Assembly: GCA_029718625.1 (NCBI GenBank) | Contig: CM056389.1 | Location: 11,928,198 to 11,992,197 of the forward strand | DNA length: 64,000 nt | Source: Synaphobranchus kaupii | Taxonomy: Eukaryota; Chordata; Actinopteri; Anguilliformes; Synaphobranchidae | Direction: 5' to 3' | In this document: piece by piece, positions 13,056-25,734 of the stretch | Position numbering within the stretch: the stretch's first letter is position 1 | Layout of the letters: each line of letters begins with the position of its first letter | The notes under the pieces: generated by a model | Seen by the model: the letters and a program-made list of their open reading frames with translations, nothing else | Databases searched by the model: none | What the model was told of the DNA's origin: nothing | Translations under genes and position numbers: made by a program

Positions 13056-13948
13056 TGATTCCCTCAACAACAAAAAAAAAAAAAAATGTCCACAGTGGAG
13101 TCAGTGGAAAGGGCTTCTGGTGCAATTGAATGAACGCAGTTTAAAATGAGGGCGGGGGCCTAGTCACTTCCTGGCACAGGTGTGCTATTCTCTACCACTG
13201 TGCTTACAGTTCTTCATGCTAGCCAGCAGAGGGGTGAAATCTCGGTTCAGAAAGTAAAAGGTATTTTGTTCCAATCACTTGGATTTGTTAAGTAACACAA
13301 TTCTTCAGCCAGGAGGTAGAACTAATTGACCCTGGTGCTAAAAGTACTGAAGTCACAAAATGTCTATTTTGAGAAAATCTAATCCGAAAATATCATTGAT
13401 CCATGAAATCAGCCATAACCTGTTGTTTCCATAGTGGAGAAAAGAGACTTAGGCACCTTTTCGGTTAACAATATTTATAGGGTGGACTTAGCTAAACAAA
13501 TACAACATGTTTCTATGCTCAACTTGAATTGTCTAAAAATGTGACTTCAGTACATTTAGCACCCAGGTCTTCAATTAGTGAAGTCAGCTGGCTGAGTTCA
13601 TGGGTGGTAGAAACACACGGCAGGACTTTTACTTTCTGACCCGGATTTTACACCTCTGCTAGCTAGAGGTAACAGTACTCGTTTGGTGGTCCAGCTACTG
13701 TACGTATTTTGAAAGCTTATTTTTTAAAATGCATATCTACAGCATGTGCACATATGGTAGGGTTTCATTTATGAATGCACTGTTACAGTACAGGTCTGTA
13801 TATTCAGAATGGGCTCTTCTGAAAAGTTGGCTTCGCGCTGTAGTGCCCATCAAGCGTCTATCTCAGGCAAACTGCACACGCAATTAATTCCAAGTACTTT
13901 AGTCGATCACGGTTAGTTGATATTCATAAACTAATTGCTTTGTATTTC

Positions 13949-13990
13949 CTTATTTATTTATTTATTTATTTATGTATTTACTTACTTATT
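13949..13990. repeat. (TTTA)n microsatellite
   Basis: About ten TTAT/TTTA units with a TATG interruption. Confidence 0.9.
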
Positions 13991-15368
13991 TTACAGACTG
14001 CCTGACATAATGCTTAATGCATTAAATATTAAAGACTTCCGCAGGCAGAGCCAAACTACTATTGCAAACTGCAGAACCGATGCCAGTATTCAAGCCTTCA
14101 TCCAGCAGAGTGCCGAGTACTTGTGTTTGACAGATTATTCAAAATGGTTTTAACAGAATCCATTACATTCACTGATATTTTGCAGATTTTGAACGCATTA
14201 TCAATGGAGAATGCGTGTAAGCCAATTTCACGATGACATGTCTCCTATCGCTCTTTGAAACGCTTTAACGACAAAAAAAATAAAATAAAAAAAACATCAC
14301 TGTCACCCGATAACAGCACTACCCCCCAGAGACAAGAAGCACTGCCTGTGCAACGGTGGATTTGTGATCACAACAGAATGTATGCTTTACAGCAGTGCAG
14401 AATGTCTCTTACCTGGTTAGCACAATGCGTCACTTAAAGTTAAACCACAGGATGTGGCAGAGACGCCCCATTGGGATTCTGGGAAATACCCTTTCCTTCT
14501 CAGCGGTCCAGAACAATAACTGGAAACGGTCATGTCAACAGCGTGAAGCGCTCATATATAGACAACAACGGGTTAAACAGTTCATCAAATCGGATCTGTA
14601 GCGCAACCTTATTCTGGGGAATACACACTGGTTGTCAAGTGGTCCATCGTATTTGTGTTTCACAATTTCATTCTGCTTCTGACAAGTAGTAGTAGGGCAA
14701 CTGCGATTAGACCGCTTTCCGCAAAAAGGCAAAAAAAAAACTGTCATGGGATATCAATGGATACAATGATTCCTCATTTTGGCTACTTATTTTTTCATTC
14801 AATACATTGGTCTACCCTGAACACTACAGCAGCCAGTTAGACATATTTTATTCTTGACTGTCATTTCAGTGAATGAAAATTATCCTTTTACAATGGTTGT
14901 AATTTCCGCAAAAATCTCAGATCCTTGGATATCTTTGGAATGAGATAGTATCGAGTTTTTTATCATCTGAAAAAACAATAATTGCACCCCGCTCAGTTTG
15001 ACAGCTGGTTATTTCCAGGTCAATTACTGTGTTGCTTCAAAAAATTTACATAAAAAACATATAGCACCAACACAGCAGTTAGATTTTCATCAAGACTCTT
15101 TAAGCAACCCGAGCCAAGAATGTCCCTCAATTGGCCTTAAATTCCATAGCATCAAAGTCCGATTGTTACAAAACAATGATGGTGCAGATTTGGAACGTGG
15201 AATTTGGTATTCTAGAATCTTCTAGGACTGTAAGTAAGTAAGCTGTAGAAAGCTATTTTGTTAGCACAAGCCAAATGCTAAAGATTGATCGGTTAATCTA
15301 CACTTCTAAAAAACGTCAGCACTAAAGAACTCTCTCCCTTGGCAAGGAATGTGACAGAATATGATATC
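13991..15368. other. Non-coding, no recognised feature
   Basis: AT-rich single-copy sequence leading to the assembly gap. Several short open frames exist without recognisable domains. Confidence 0.45.
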
Positions 15369-15868
15369 NNNNNNNNNNNNNNNNNNNNNNNNNNNNNNNN
15401 NNNNNNNNNNNNNNNNNNNNNNNNNNNNNNNNNNNNNNNNNNNNNNNNNNNNNNNNNNNNNNNNNNNNNNNNNNNNNNNNNNNNNNNNNNNNNNNNNNNN
15501 NNNNNNNNNNNNNNNNNNNNNNNNNNNNNNNNNNNNNNNNNNNNNNNNNNNNNNNNNNNNNNNNNNNNNNNNNNNNNNNNNNNNNNNNNNNNNNNNNNNN
15601 NNNNNNNNNNNNNNNNNNNNNNNNNNNNNNNNNNNNNNNNNNNNNNNNNNNNNNNNNNNNNNNNNNNNNNNNNNNNNNNNNNNNNNNNNNNNNNNNNNNN
15701 NNNNNNNNNNNNNNNNNNNNNNNNNNNNNNNNNNNNNNNNNNNNNNNNNNNNNNNNNNNNNNNNNNNNNNNNNNNNNNNNNNNNNNNNNNNNNNNNNNNN
15801 NNNNNNNNNNNNNNNNNNNNNNNNNNNNNNNNNNNNNNNNNNNNNNNNNNNNNNNNNNNNNNNNNNNN
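15369..15868. other. Assembly gap of exactly 500 N
   Basis: Five hundred consecutive N, a conventional scaffold-gap size, so the true length is unknown. The gap removes the 5' part of the LINE that resumes at 15869. Open frames reported across the Ns are meaningless. Confidence 0.99.
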
Positions 15869-17283
15869 TATCGGGCCATGTTCCTACATCCTTTAAATTG
15901 GCAGAAATCAAGCCACTACTTAAGAAACCAAATTTGGATCCCACTGTCCTGGCCAATTATAGACCCATTTCAAACCTCCCATTTTTATCAAAGATTCTTG
16001 AGAAATGTGTAGCGCAACAGCTTTCTTCATTTCTACATACTTATAATGTGTATGAGAGGTTTCAATCTGGGTTTAGGAAGCACCATAGCACCGAGACCGC
16101 CCTTGCCCTAGTAATGAATGACTTGTTCCTCTCTCTGGACTGTGGCTGTATTTCTATTCTTGTTTTACTTGACCTGAGCGCTGCCTTTGATACTATAGAC
16201 CATAATATTCTCCTCTGCAGGTTAGAAAATTTAGTTGGTATTACCGGGCATGCTCTTATGTGGTTAAATCTTATCTCTATGATAGATCCCAGTTTGTTAG
16301 GGTAAACAGTCAGTCCTCTGAATTTTCTAAGGTGAACTTTGGAGTACCACAAGGATCGGTCTTGGGTCCTCTGCTCTTTTCTCTTTACATGCTCCCTCTT
16401 GGGAACATTATAAGCAGACATGGTGTTAACTACCACTGCTACGCAGATGACACACAACTTTATATATCAGTTAAGCCAGGTGAAGTTGACCAGTTGTCTA
16501 AACTAGAGACCTGTCTCCAAAGATGTAAAGGCCTGGATGACCCAAAATTTCCTCTTATTGAACTCAGATAAGACTGAGATATTAGTATTAGGTCCCAAAT
16601 CCCTTCGAGATAAATTCTTACAGCTTCCCTTAAATTTAGATTGCTTCTCTGTCTCCCCTAACAAGGTTGTTAAAAACCTTGGTGTAATTATTGATTCAGA
16701 TCTCTCCTTTCAGCCCCATATTAACAATATCACAAGAATGGCCTTCTTCCACCTGAGGAATATATCTAAATTAAGGAAGGTGTTGTCCCTGGAGGATGCT
16801 GAAAAAATGGTTCATGCCTTTGTAACCTCTCGACTAGACTACTGCAATGCATTATTGTCTGGTTGCACTGGCTCAGCCCTGAATCGCCTCCAACTTGTAC
16901 AGAATGCAGCCGCTAGGGTTCTTACTAGAACCAAGAAATGGGAGCACATCAGCCCGGTGCTCAAAACTCTTCATTGGCTGCCTGTCAAATTCAGAATTGA
17001 CTACAAGATTTTACTTCTAGCGTTTAAAGCTTTAAATGGCATGGCCCCTGAATATCTGAGTGACTTACTCATTCCTTACTGTCCTCCTAGATTACTTCGC
17101 TCTCAAAATGCTGGCTATTTGAAAATTCCTATTATATCTAAAATTACAATGGGTGGCAGAGCCTTCTCTTACAGAGCCCCTTTTTTATGGAATAATCTTC
17201 CCATGTATGTACGGGCTGCAGACACACTTTCTGTCTTTAAGTGTAGGCTAAAAACGTACCTCTTTAGTCAATCCTATAGTTAA
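15869..17283 (+). pseudogene. L2-clade LINE reverse transcriptase ORF2, frameshifted
   Basis: Encodes the reverse transcriptase and carboxy-terminal region of a non-LTR retrotransposon, which would copy its RNA by target-primed reverse transcription. In order the frames show NYRPISNLPFLSKILEK, the palm motif [24 protein letters not shown], and the catalytic YADD box near 16440-16452 (CYADDTQLY). The carboxy-terminal region has NLGVIIDSDLSF, SRLDYCNALLSG, NAAARVLT and LHWLPVKFRIDYK, and ends at TAA 17281-17283. Two frameshifts break it, one near 16260 (apparent deletion) and one near 16530 (extra base in AAAGGCC), so it is dead. The endonuclease domain is not visible because the assembly gap lies just upstream. 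The motif style fits the L2 (Maui-like) clade. Confidence 0.9.
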
Positions 17284-17313
17284 GGATGTCGGGGGGGGGG
17301 GGGGGGGGGGGGT

Positions 17314-17364
<51 letters not shown>

Positions 17365-17902
17365 CTAACCTTCTCTTTTCCTCTCTCACCCTGAGCTGCA
17401 GATTACTCCGGCCCGTCCCCCTCTCACCCTGAGTTTGCAGACTGCTCCAGTTATGCCCCTCACCCTGAGTTTGCAGACTGCTTCGGACCCGTCCCCCCTT
17501 TGGTTTGGTTTATCCTCCCGACTTCACGCAACCGGAGTCCCAGATGCATCACCCCGCCCCCTTTGAACTGATGATTGAACTGATGATTGAACTGATTATT
17601 GAACTGACTATTACCATTCAGTCCACCTTTAGTCTAAACCGGGCCGGCCAGCGAAGGATGGGCACCCCCCTCTCTAGCCAGGTTCCTTCCGAGATTTCTT
17701 CCCACTGGGGGAGTTTTTTCTCGCCACTGCTCAGTGTTTTTTTTCTCCCCTACCGGGGAGTTTTTTACCTCATTTTGCTGGTTGGGGGCTATGGCCTGGT
17801 TTTTTTTGCTCAATTTTCCTTCTGTCTCCCTGTGCAGCGTCTTTGTGACAGTTCTCTGTAAAAAGCGCTATACAAATAAAATTTAATTGAATTGAATTGA
17901 AT
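17284..17902 (+). mobile_element. L2 LINE 3' untranslated region and tail
   Basis: Follows the ORF2 stop codon. It contains a long G run, three CTCACCCTGAG-type repeats at about 17387-17475, an AACTGATGATTG repeat, and the typical ending AAAGCGCTATACAAATAAAA. It finishes with a (TTGAA)n tail. The short terminal tandem repeat fits L2-type target-primed insertion. Right boundary near 17902. Confidence 0.85.
17291..17364. repeat. Poly-G run of about 74 nt in LINE 3' UTR
   Basis: All G except one T at 17313. It is the longest homopolymer in the window. It may be a real slippage expansion or a sequencing/assembly artefact. Confidence 0.9.
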
Positions 17903-19620
17903 CACATATTTTATAACTCTAGAGATGTATACCTTGCCAAAAAATCACAAGAGCATTATTCCCCTCAGATGGTACCGACCAACCCTACTGGCTCACGGAC
18001 TATACTAGGTGTACGAATTATATATTATAATTTTTGACGTAAAAAATTATACCTAACACATAAGAGAAAACCTCTGTATCTCTCTGTATGTCTGGTGCAC
18101 AGCAGCCAGCAGATGGCACGCAATGTGCCCACACACACACACGCACGCACGCATTAATTAGGTATAGGGCCGACTAAATGGCCAATTAGTGATTGTGTGC
18201 TCCAACGGGTATCAGAACTAGTCAATCTGATTATCAACTCATCACCCATGGTAAGGATAAGCCACAAATCAGCTGTGGAGACTGCCACCTACAAGTTCAT
18301 AACAGTGTAATCTTCAGAGATATATGTAGGAAACTTCATCTGTAAACAGAGGGATATTGAAGCTACAACATTATATAATCCTGACCATGTAGGACTATTC
18401 AGGAGGTTTCGGGGAGGGGCTAAAGCGCTTCAAAAACAGCATGTTATCTAACCCTAACCCTCATATGACAACAATCCAGATGTATTTGGTAGGTAAAATA
18501 AGGTCTACACTAGTGCAAACCAAATAAGCAAAAAATCAAAAGACTTGATTTTATCCAGGCTGCAGTCTCAAAGGGTGTCAGAAACTACACCTCAAAGAGG
18601 CTGTAGCCAGACAGAGGTGAAAATTAAACTTTGTCGTAGGACAAAACTAAAGACATTTTTGGAAAGGCCTTGACCTGGAGAATAACGTATGCCAATTATT
18701 TTGCCCTGACACCCCAGGGGACTCAGTAGCGCCCCCTAGAAGGGCAAAACTGGCCAAACTTCAAATGCTTCTAATTCTGAAACCAATGGACATATCGGGT
18801 AGATATTTAACAGGATGATTAACTAACTAGTCTTTCATAAATAATGTCAGAGCCAGCCTTCAAGCTCTACAGAAGGGCCTGAATAAAACGTTTGATGCTT
18901 AATCATTTGATACTTTAATGATTCAATTAGATGATCAATTGGGATCTTAACTGATGCTATATTGAACATACATTTTAAGCCCCAGGTCAATAGGATTAGT
19001 ATTTTTTTCGTTATTGGTACTAATAGTTTAGAACTACAATTCCCCAAAAAACCCGAGAGCTCTACGTAATGATGGCCTGTGAAAAGATGGCGCCATCTGT
19101 AGTCCGTTTAGGGTTAGGGTTCGGATAATAAATATATACGGCTAATCTGGGTCGCCCCATGTAGGGGACAGTATTAAAATTAATTGAGATTGTGGGATTT
19201 TGACCATATCCGACATAAACTGTTTGCTTTTTTTGTGACTGAATAAACCTTTCCGCATGTTTTTTTGTGTCCCTATTAACATATTTAGCGGTTATCGCCA
19301 TCAACCAGTAGCTAGGCCTACTCAAAAGTCACTCGTCTGGTAAACAAAATTCACTAGCCGGCTAGCTAGCTAACAACCGAAAAGTAGCATAGTAGCCAAG
19401 CCCACAGTAATACCTCTAAATATCGTTCTAGATGTAGCACGAAAACAGTCTGAGAAATGCTAGCATTGAAAATGCATGGGTTTAAATTTCGTTCTGTGTA
19501 GCACGATAAAAGTCGGACAATCGTGCTCCGGGTGACGATTCAATAGATTCATTGTCGTGACTATGAGCATGAAAAAGCGTGAGACCCGGGTTGATTTTTC
19601 ACCTGTTAACATAACAAAGT
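17903..19620. other. Non-coding, no gene recognised
   Basis: Contains a small (CA)n/(CG) tract at about 18131-18152. A segment near 18720-18780 resembles a degenerate fish repeat (GTAGCGCCCCCTAG, then GGCCAAACTTC). No exon recognised. Confidence 0.4.
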
Positions 19621-19741
19621 GTACCTTAACCTAAAGGCTAAGACCATTGCGCTATTGTGTGAATCATCCTGCGTGAACACAGTTCTGATCATGCTATTCT
19701 CCTGTCCTCTAATGGTCACCATCTTATCTATTTTCTCTCTG

Positions 19742-19972
19742 TCAGTTATGTCAAGAACAATTGCTACCACTCATCCACCTATACCTGTATACCCAGCTGT
19801 TGGTAAGTACTGTATGTGTCAGTTGCTGCTCAAAGTCGAAATGTCTGAATTCACTGGGGTTCTGTTCAAGTCTTTGCTATGTGTGTGCAGGCACCTTGTA
19901 ACATCTCCCTTTATTTCTGTTTCTGAGGAGGAGAAAATGCTGTGAGTGAGCTGACTACCTGGGTCATGGAGG
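19742..19972 (+). other. Splice-site-bounded segments, possible transcript remnant
   Basis: Two segments look exon-like. One runs from TCTCTCTGTCAG to GCTGTTG followed by GTAAGTAC at 19803. The other runs from TGTGTGCAG near 19890 to GTCATGGAG followed by GTGAGTG near 19972. Joining them gives an early stop, so a protein is unlikely. An AATAAA lies at about 20619. A non-coding transcript or chance sites are equally possible. Confidence 0.15.
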
Positions 19973-19973
19973 T

Positions 19974-20069
19974 GAGTGTCATGTTTTCTTGTTGATCTAA
20001 AGAAAGTGGACATACATATTTGCAAATGTATGTCCACTTTCTTTAGATCAACAAGAAAACATGACACTC
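19974..20069. repeat. Near-perfect hairpin: 44-bp stem, 8-nt loop
   Basis: Positions 19974-20017 are exactly complementary to 20026-20069. The loop is ATTTGCAA (20018-20025). Each arm contains GTTGATCTAAAGAAAGTGGA or its complement. I found no mismatch in the stem by base-by-base check. No transposon ends are obvious outside it. Confidence 0.97.
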
Positions 20070-20774
20070 TCTCTCCCTCTCTCTTGTGTGCACATTTGAG
20101 GATTAATGTAAATCAAATTAATGACATTGTTTTGAGACAAAACATCTGTCTTGCTAGCCAATGGGACAGCCAGTTTATATTGTGAGCTCATTGTATTAAA
20201 TGCTGCAAGAGCGACTAGCGTTTTGTGTTAATGTTTTAAAAATACTGCGGCGCTCTCCTTTATTTGGTGTTGATTTTAATTTTATGTCTTTCCTTTTAGC
20301 CTTTTGTTGTATTTATTTTAACATGATCATTATTATCTTGTTTCCTTCAGATATAAAGACAACCATACATTTTCCAACTGAAGTTGAATAGACCAAGACA
20401 TGACATATCCCTATCCATGCTTCATAGCCAGATGGGGATGAAGACTCAAGATGTGTGTCCGGAAACTCATTCTTGGTGATCTTGCAAATTGTGTGCCTCA
20501 ACATAGCTACCTGAACTCCACCACTTGCTTCCTAAACACATTTTTTAATATGTATATGATGCAGTATTTTCTACTGCTTTAGCATGTATTGTGTCCATTC
20601 AGCAGAGGTTTAAAATCAATAAAGATGTTTACATTTTTAAAATCAATGTCAATGTGTTATCTATTTTAGTAACAGAAGTAGTTGTTTTTGTAGATTTTGA
20701 CTACTTTGAGCAAGAATTTGTAAAATGTAGTCATAAAATGATTTATCATGAGCTATGATAGATTACATTGATAA

Positions 20775-20955
20775 TTAATTGATTTAACATCAGTTACGTT
20801 GATTTCCAGTTAACATCAACATCGTTTCAACGTTATTTCAAGATGTTGATTCAACGTAAACTCGATGAGCACCTGGACGCAGAATCAACATCAGAGATCA
20901 ACATTGAATCAATGCTTCATCTGATATTAATTCAATGTTGATTCAATGTTTCCTT
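20775..20955. repeat. Degenerate repeat with CAACATTGAATC/GTTGATTCAA motifs
   Basis: Many interspersed forms of AACATTGAATCAA, GTTGATTCAACG and CAACGTTA in both orientations. This is a pattern seen in a common fish repeat of uncertain class. No coding capacity. Confidence 0.55.
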
Positions 20956-22000
20956 GCTTTTGGGGATTAACCCACGTGTCAAGATACAGTACGAAATATA
21001 GCTATCATTCTTATAAGTGAGTAGGCCTACCATATACGAGTTATTTGTCATTCTTAAATTTAGTAGCAATTCATTGTCATGATGTCACACTATGACAATA
21101 TCATAGCAATTGGATGGCAGTGATAATCAGTAATCACCAATGTTATTGCCCAGCCCTATAAACCAACGAGACCAGTGACAGGCAACTCAAAAGGGTACAG
21201 TACTATAGTACAATAATAAGTGTATACTCATGAATAGTCATCTTTGTCAGGCTACATATTGTCATTGACAATGTAGCCTACTGTAATTTTCTGCCTTTAC
21301 GGGTTTTCCCTGCCCAATTCTGGCAGTTTCTCCAATCCTGGATTTGGCTTTTAACGGAAGAGGGTTTTTTTAATGAACTAAGTCAGGTTTTCAAAATTTA
21401 TGTGATTATTTTAAAATTAAATTTGTAGTCATGACATTGTTCACCCAACGCCCTCTGCTCTTCCTCACCCCGTCCCTTATCTTCCCTACAAACACCCCCC
21501 CCCCCCCCCCCCCACGCTGGTAGCTGTCTAGTATGTACATTTTGGGGAAACAGTAATAAAAAGTTTCAATTAATTATAAAACTTGTTTTTTTATTTAAGG
21601 GTTCATTGTTTGCATAAGTCATACAGTGGTATAAGGAGAAATTGCAATTTTTTTTCATTTGTAAAGGCTAAATAATCAAATGTACACCATTCAAAATTAT
21701 GAATCATGAATAAGGGAAACATTTTTATTCTTCGATATGCTGCGTTTCATTCACAGCAAGTTTAATCACCGTCTCCAACGTTGTCGACGATAGAAACGTA
21801 GAGACGATAGGAGTTTGTTATAGGACACAGCAAAGTTCAGCAGCCTGTCTCAGTTTAAAGCCCACTCACCACATCAAGGTGCAGGCTGAACGTGAGAACA
21901 CAGGATAAGACGCACATCCACAAGACAAACCCTGACAAGACACATTAAAATGACAATGACTGTAAGCAAAGACACTTACTCGTTTATGCGCTGTTAAAAG
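20956..22000. other. Non-coding; poly-C run at 21495-21513
   Basis: AT-rich sequence with one C run. No exon or element recognised. Confidence 0.45.
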
Positions 22001-22620
22001 TGCATTACCGTATCTGGTTTTGATGCGCAACTTCAGTTCCTCAATCCGGTTGATTTCTTTTGAGCGATGAGAGGATGCACACGTGTAAATCGACATACAA
22101 AAGCAACATAATAGTAAACGCAGCCACAATAACTTAATGTTATGTAAAGCTACAATGTCCTATAGCCTAGCTGGGCTAGACAACGGGGAGCACTCGCTGT
22201 TCTTTGCAAACATTTACCGCATAGCCTACTGTGTCAAGCGGTTAGACAAAATAGGGTATTTCGAAAAATATAACCAGCTAATCTAACCTTTCCCTTATAT
22301 TAAAACAAAGTTCTTTACAGCACGCTTTCCTGAGTCCAGCGCCTACCCAGATCCACTCTAACCGCAGAGTGGATGTCGTGAGAACATTCGATGTTATGTG
22401 AAAACCAAAACAATAAATACATAGATAAAACATTAAATATGTATATTATATGATTATGTTTACATAATTAAACAAGAGCAACATAATTGTAAACGCAGCC
22501 ACAATAACTTAATGTAATGTTATGTAAAGCTACAATTGTCCTATAGCCTAGCTGGGCTATAGACAACGAGGAGCACTCGCTGTTCTTCGCATTTACCGCA
22601 TAGCCTACTGCGGGCGGCTT
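22001..22620. repeat. Multi-copy module, copy 1 with internal duplication
   Basis: Three blocks recur. Block a is AACTTCAGTTCCTCAATCCG, then TTGATTTCTTTTGAGC (22029-22064). Block b is GCAGCCACAATAACTTAATG, then GGAGCACTCGCTGTTCTT, then ACCGCATAGCCTACTG, at 22119-22234 and again at 22495-22612. Block c is GATGTTATGTGAAAACCAAA and following (22389-22470). All three recur at 25735-26880 in a different arrangement. On the minus strand block a reads SHRSKEINRIEELKLRIK and is followed by GTAATG. Confidence 0.75.
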
Positions 22621-24830
22621 TTCAGACTTCAACACTAACATATTCACTGGGTCTGTTACTAATTAGTGTAATCTAACAACACCCATCTTGAGATATGAAG
22701 TATGACCTTAGAAATATTACACACGCGAAAGCATTTGAAAACCATTTCATTATTATGCACAAGATAGCTGGTAAGCGAACTTCATATAGCTACAGCAACG
22801 GATGCAGTTAGCTGAATGCTCATAGCAAGTCAGCTAACCATAGAGTTCAATAGAGGTTGAGAGAATGGATTTGAGGCAAAAATGCCAATAGGCCTCCTCA
22901 CGTGATTGCCCTGTGACGTAACTAAAATTACCACGTGACCAAGTTCTTAACCAATCACAGTTCAGTGCGCTTACTAAACACTCACCGATGAGTATTTTTA
23001 AATCATGGCTCTCTTTTTTTCTGTGTAGGCTAAAAAAATTTTGAACCCAGGAAAAATGTAAAATGTGATTGCCTGCTTCTATTGACTACAATATTGTGAA
23101 CTTTTGATACCTAGATTGCGCTGGGGCCACTATGTTGACTTTCACAACGCTCCATTGGAAATACATGGCAGAGCTCATAATAATACTATTTCCGGGCCAT
23201 GGCAGCCATCTTGCGGCGGTGCCATTGCGGAAGAACCCAAATTGAATAGGGCTGAATGGAACCACGTGACCACGTTTCCTTTCTAGTTAATATATAGTTC
23301 TATGACTTCACCCCCATCTATAGTCGGAAGTTAACCATGCTGCTGCACAGTGGCGTATCGTGGGATCGCGGATCATGTAAAATGTCTGTCACCGTAGCCT
23401 ACCTTTAAACGGATGAAACTCTCAACCTGTTTACATTAATTATCAGTCAAGTAATTGATTTGCTGAATAACAAATAGCCTATCAATAAATACAGCAAGTT
23501 TTGTGGGCTAGCATATTTATTTGTGTCATAAAATCGTGTAGCATTAAATATGTAGGACAGCCCATACGCTAGAATAAAGCATTTAAACGAACATATTCTC
23601 AACCTGTTTCCGTTTATTTTTCTTATGTCAATCAAACAAATTCCCTGAATAATCAAGAACAATTATGTAGCCTATAATGATTAACAAATGACAATGACAA
23701 AGAGATAACTAACGCGAGATTGTTTAATAAGGGTGGCAACCATTCTGAATAATTACTGGCAAAAAATTCCCAACGTTTTCTCTGAGTTGCACGTTTGCAT
23801 TGCGTTTTCTCCTCATCACGTTAAAGAATGTAATTAATTTAAGACGGCACTCGATTTAGTCAAAACGACTTAAACATTAGAAAGCATACATTTAAAAAGG
23901 AAAACCTCTTAAATTGCTGGAACCAGCATTGAACGCAATGCATGCTTTCAAGCTAGAAAAAACGAATTTACCCAAATATCTGCTGTTCATTTATCACTTA
24001 GCATGACATAGGCTATTACCCATTTTGCGTCAGCACAAATGTGAATATAATAAAATGCTGCACACGTTTATTTACCTATTCGTCTTGGTTATTGAGAAAT
24101 TCAATTGTTAGGCTAACAGGCAAATTATAGCCTACTGAAAAATATTTATTTATTTATTATTATTATTGAGACGAGTAGCCTAATAATATGTTTAAAAGCA
24201 AGATTAACTACAGAGAACCTGGTAGGCCTACATTCCACAGTACGCTACTCTGTTGCTGCGTAACGCAATTTGCTAAACTATGAAATACAAAATAGAAAAC
24301 TACTAGATTAATGTATTTATTAGCCTAAACACCGTCTTTTTCATTCTGTATATATAATACCGTGATAAACATTAACGTGATTATCACTGAACATGACGTT
24401 CGATGTGAATTGTGGGTAATATGAGCTTGCAGACTCGTTCACTTGAGAAAAGTTGAGGGTGAAGGGTCTATGTCACAAACTTCACTTGGCTTTCTTACGG
24501 ATTGGACTCACACTTAAAATGGAGACCGAGGGTACATCCTGGTGTAGGGGGGGGGGGATTCCCCCAAGTGAAGTTTGCAAGTGAAGTTTTACGAGGGTGG
24601 AGCAAAAACTGGATTGGGACGCAGCCTGAGTGTGCTCCTGAATTCCCTCAACAAAACCCGGAAATAAGGGGTTCATCCTGGTATTTTAAGTGCCCCCATT
24701 TGTGAGAAAAAGTCGCCCACTCAAAAGCTTTTTGACGAAGTGGACTCAAATATGCATACTCAAAAGGGTGAATGGGTCTGATTCGGACACAGCCATGCAC
24801 TTGTAACTGACCACAGAACTATATAGAAAC
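22621..24830. other. Non-coding, no gene recognised
   Basis: AT-rich sequence with no identified exon. A degenerate foldback-like segment lies near 24480-24770: AAGTGAAGTTTGCAAGTGAAG, and GAATTCCCTCAACAAAACCC, which resembles sequence next to the MITE at 13055. Confidence 0.4.
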
Positions 24831-25571
24831 TAGTGGTGTGTCGTTCGCGAACGAGTCGGCTCTTTGAGGTAAACATTGGGAGCCGACTCGCATATCTGAA
24901 GAGCCGATTTGTTTTGTAAATTAACACAAGACAAGTGCTTGTGGTCTAGGTGGAACTTTTATTCGTTTTTTTTTCTTCAATCTGTAATCAAAGAGAATCA
25001 TTTTTTAGGCCAAAAATAAATAAAACCACTATAAGAACATAACATTAATAATAATTTAAAAACCAGTTGGTTTTTTGCTGGTCAGTTTAATTGTTCTGAT
25101 GCTGCAGTTTTGCACATTTATTTTTTTGCACATTTATTTATTTTTCTTTGTTATGACGCAATATTATGTTCTATTTTATGAGTGTCTATTTTGTTTTGAA
25201 ATGTTCAACTACACACTGTGTTTATTGTGCAATTTATTAAAAGACATAAAAATGCACTACTTTCAATACACATGTGTAATAGCGTCTTACTGTTTTTACA
25301 TTTATTTAAATAGTTTTTATAACAAACAAAATGCGAAATAATGTTATTTTGGTAATTAGAAGGTAGAGTAAGATTCCTTTGAACAATTTAAGTGATAGAT
25401 GTGCACAAACACCAATCATAGGTCAAAATATCGCTAACTTTGGCCGATTTTGAAAAACCGGAAATGCTACTGAATGAAGAGCCGTTTGGGAGCCGAAAGA
25501 GGCCGCTCTTATTGGTGAGCTGAGCTGAGAATGATCTGACTCACTGAAAAGAGCCGGAATGCCCATCACTA
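24831..25571. mobile_element. Non-autonomous hAT-like element, 741 bp
   Basis: The left end TAGTGGTGTGTCGTTC and the reverse complement of the right end, TAGTGATGGGCATTCC, are imperfect terminal inverted repeats. Sub-terminal GAGTCGGCTCTTT and AGAGCCGGAAT motifs follow. Flanking octamers ATAGAAAC and ATACGAAC match at 6 of 8 positions, consistent with a decayed 8-bp hAT target duplication. The AT-rich interior has an 88-codon open frame rich in F, Y and L that does not resemble a transposase. Confidence 0.8.
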
Positions 25572-25734
25572 ATACGAACTAGAAAGGCAGATGCCATCTC
25601 AAAAAGGCACCGTTTTCCACAGCCCAAAGTTTTTTCTCTGATTGGCCAACGTGACCTGTCACGTGAAGGTGGTCAATTTGTCCCTTTTGCAGAGAGTAAT
25701 GGCTGCCACTGCAAATCTAAAACCACGACCAGAG

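Noticed and set aside
15306..16305. Long open frames of 185-314 codons across the N gap
   Set aside because: They consist mainly of unknown residues from the 500 N; only the part after 15869 is real sequence and belongs to the L2 reverse transcriptase.
24831..25571. hAT transposase inside the 741-bp element
   Set aside because: The only open frame (88 codons) is hydrophobic and AT-driven, without any hAT dimerisation or catalytic motif.
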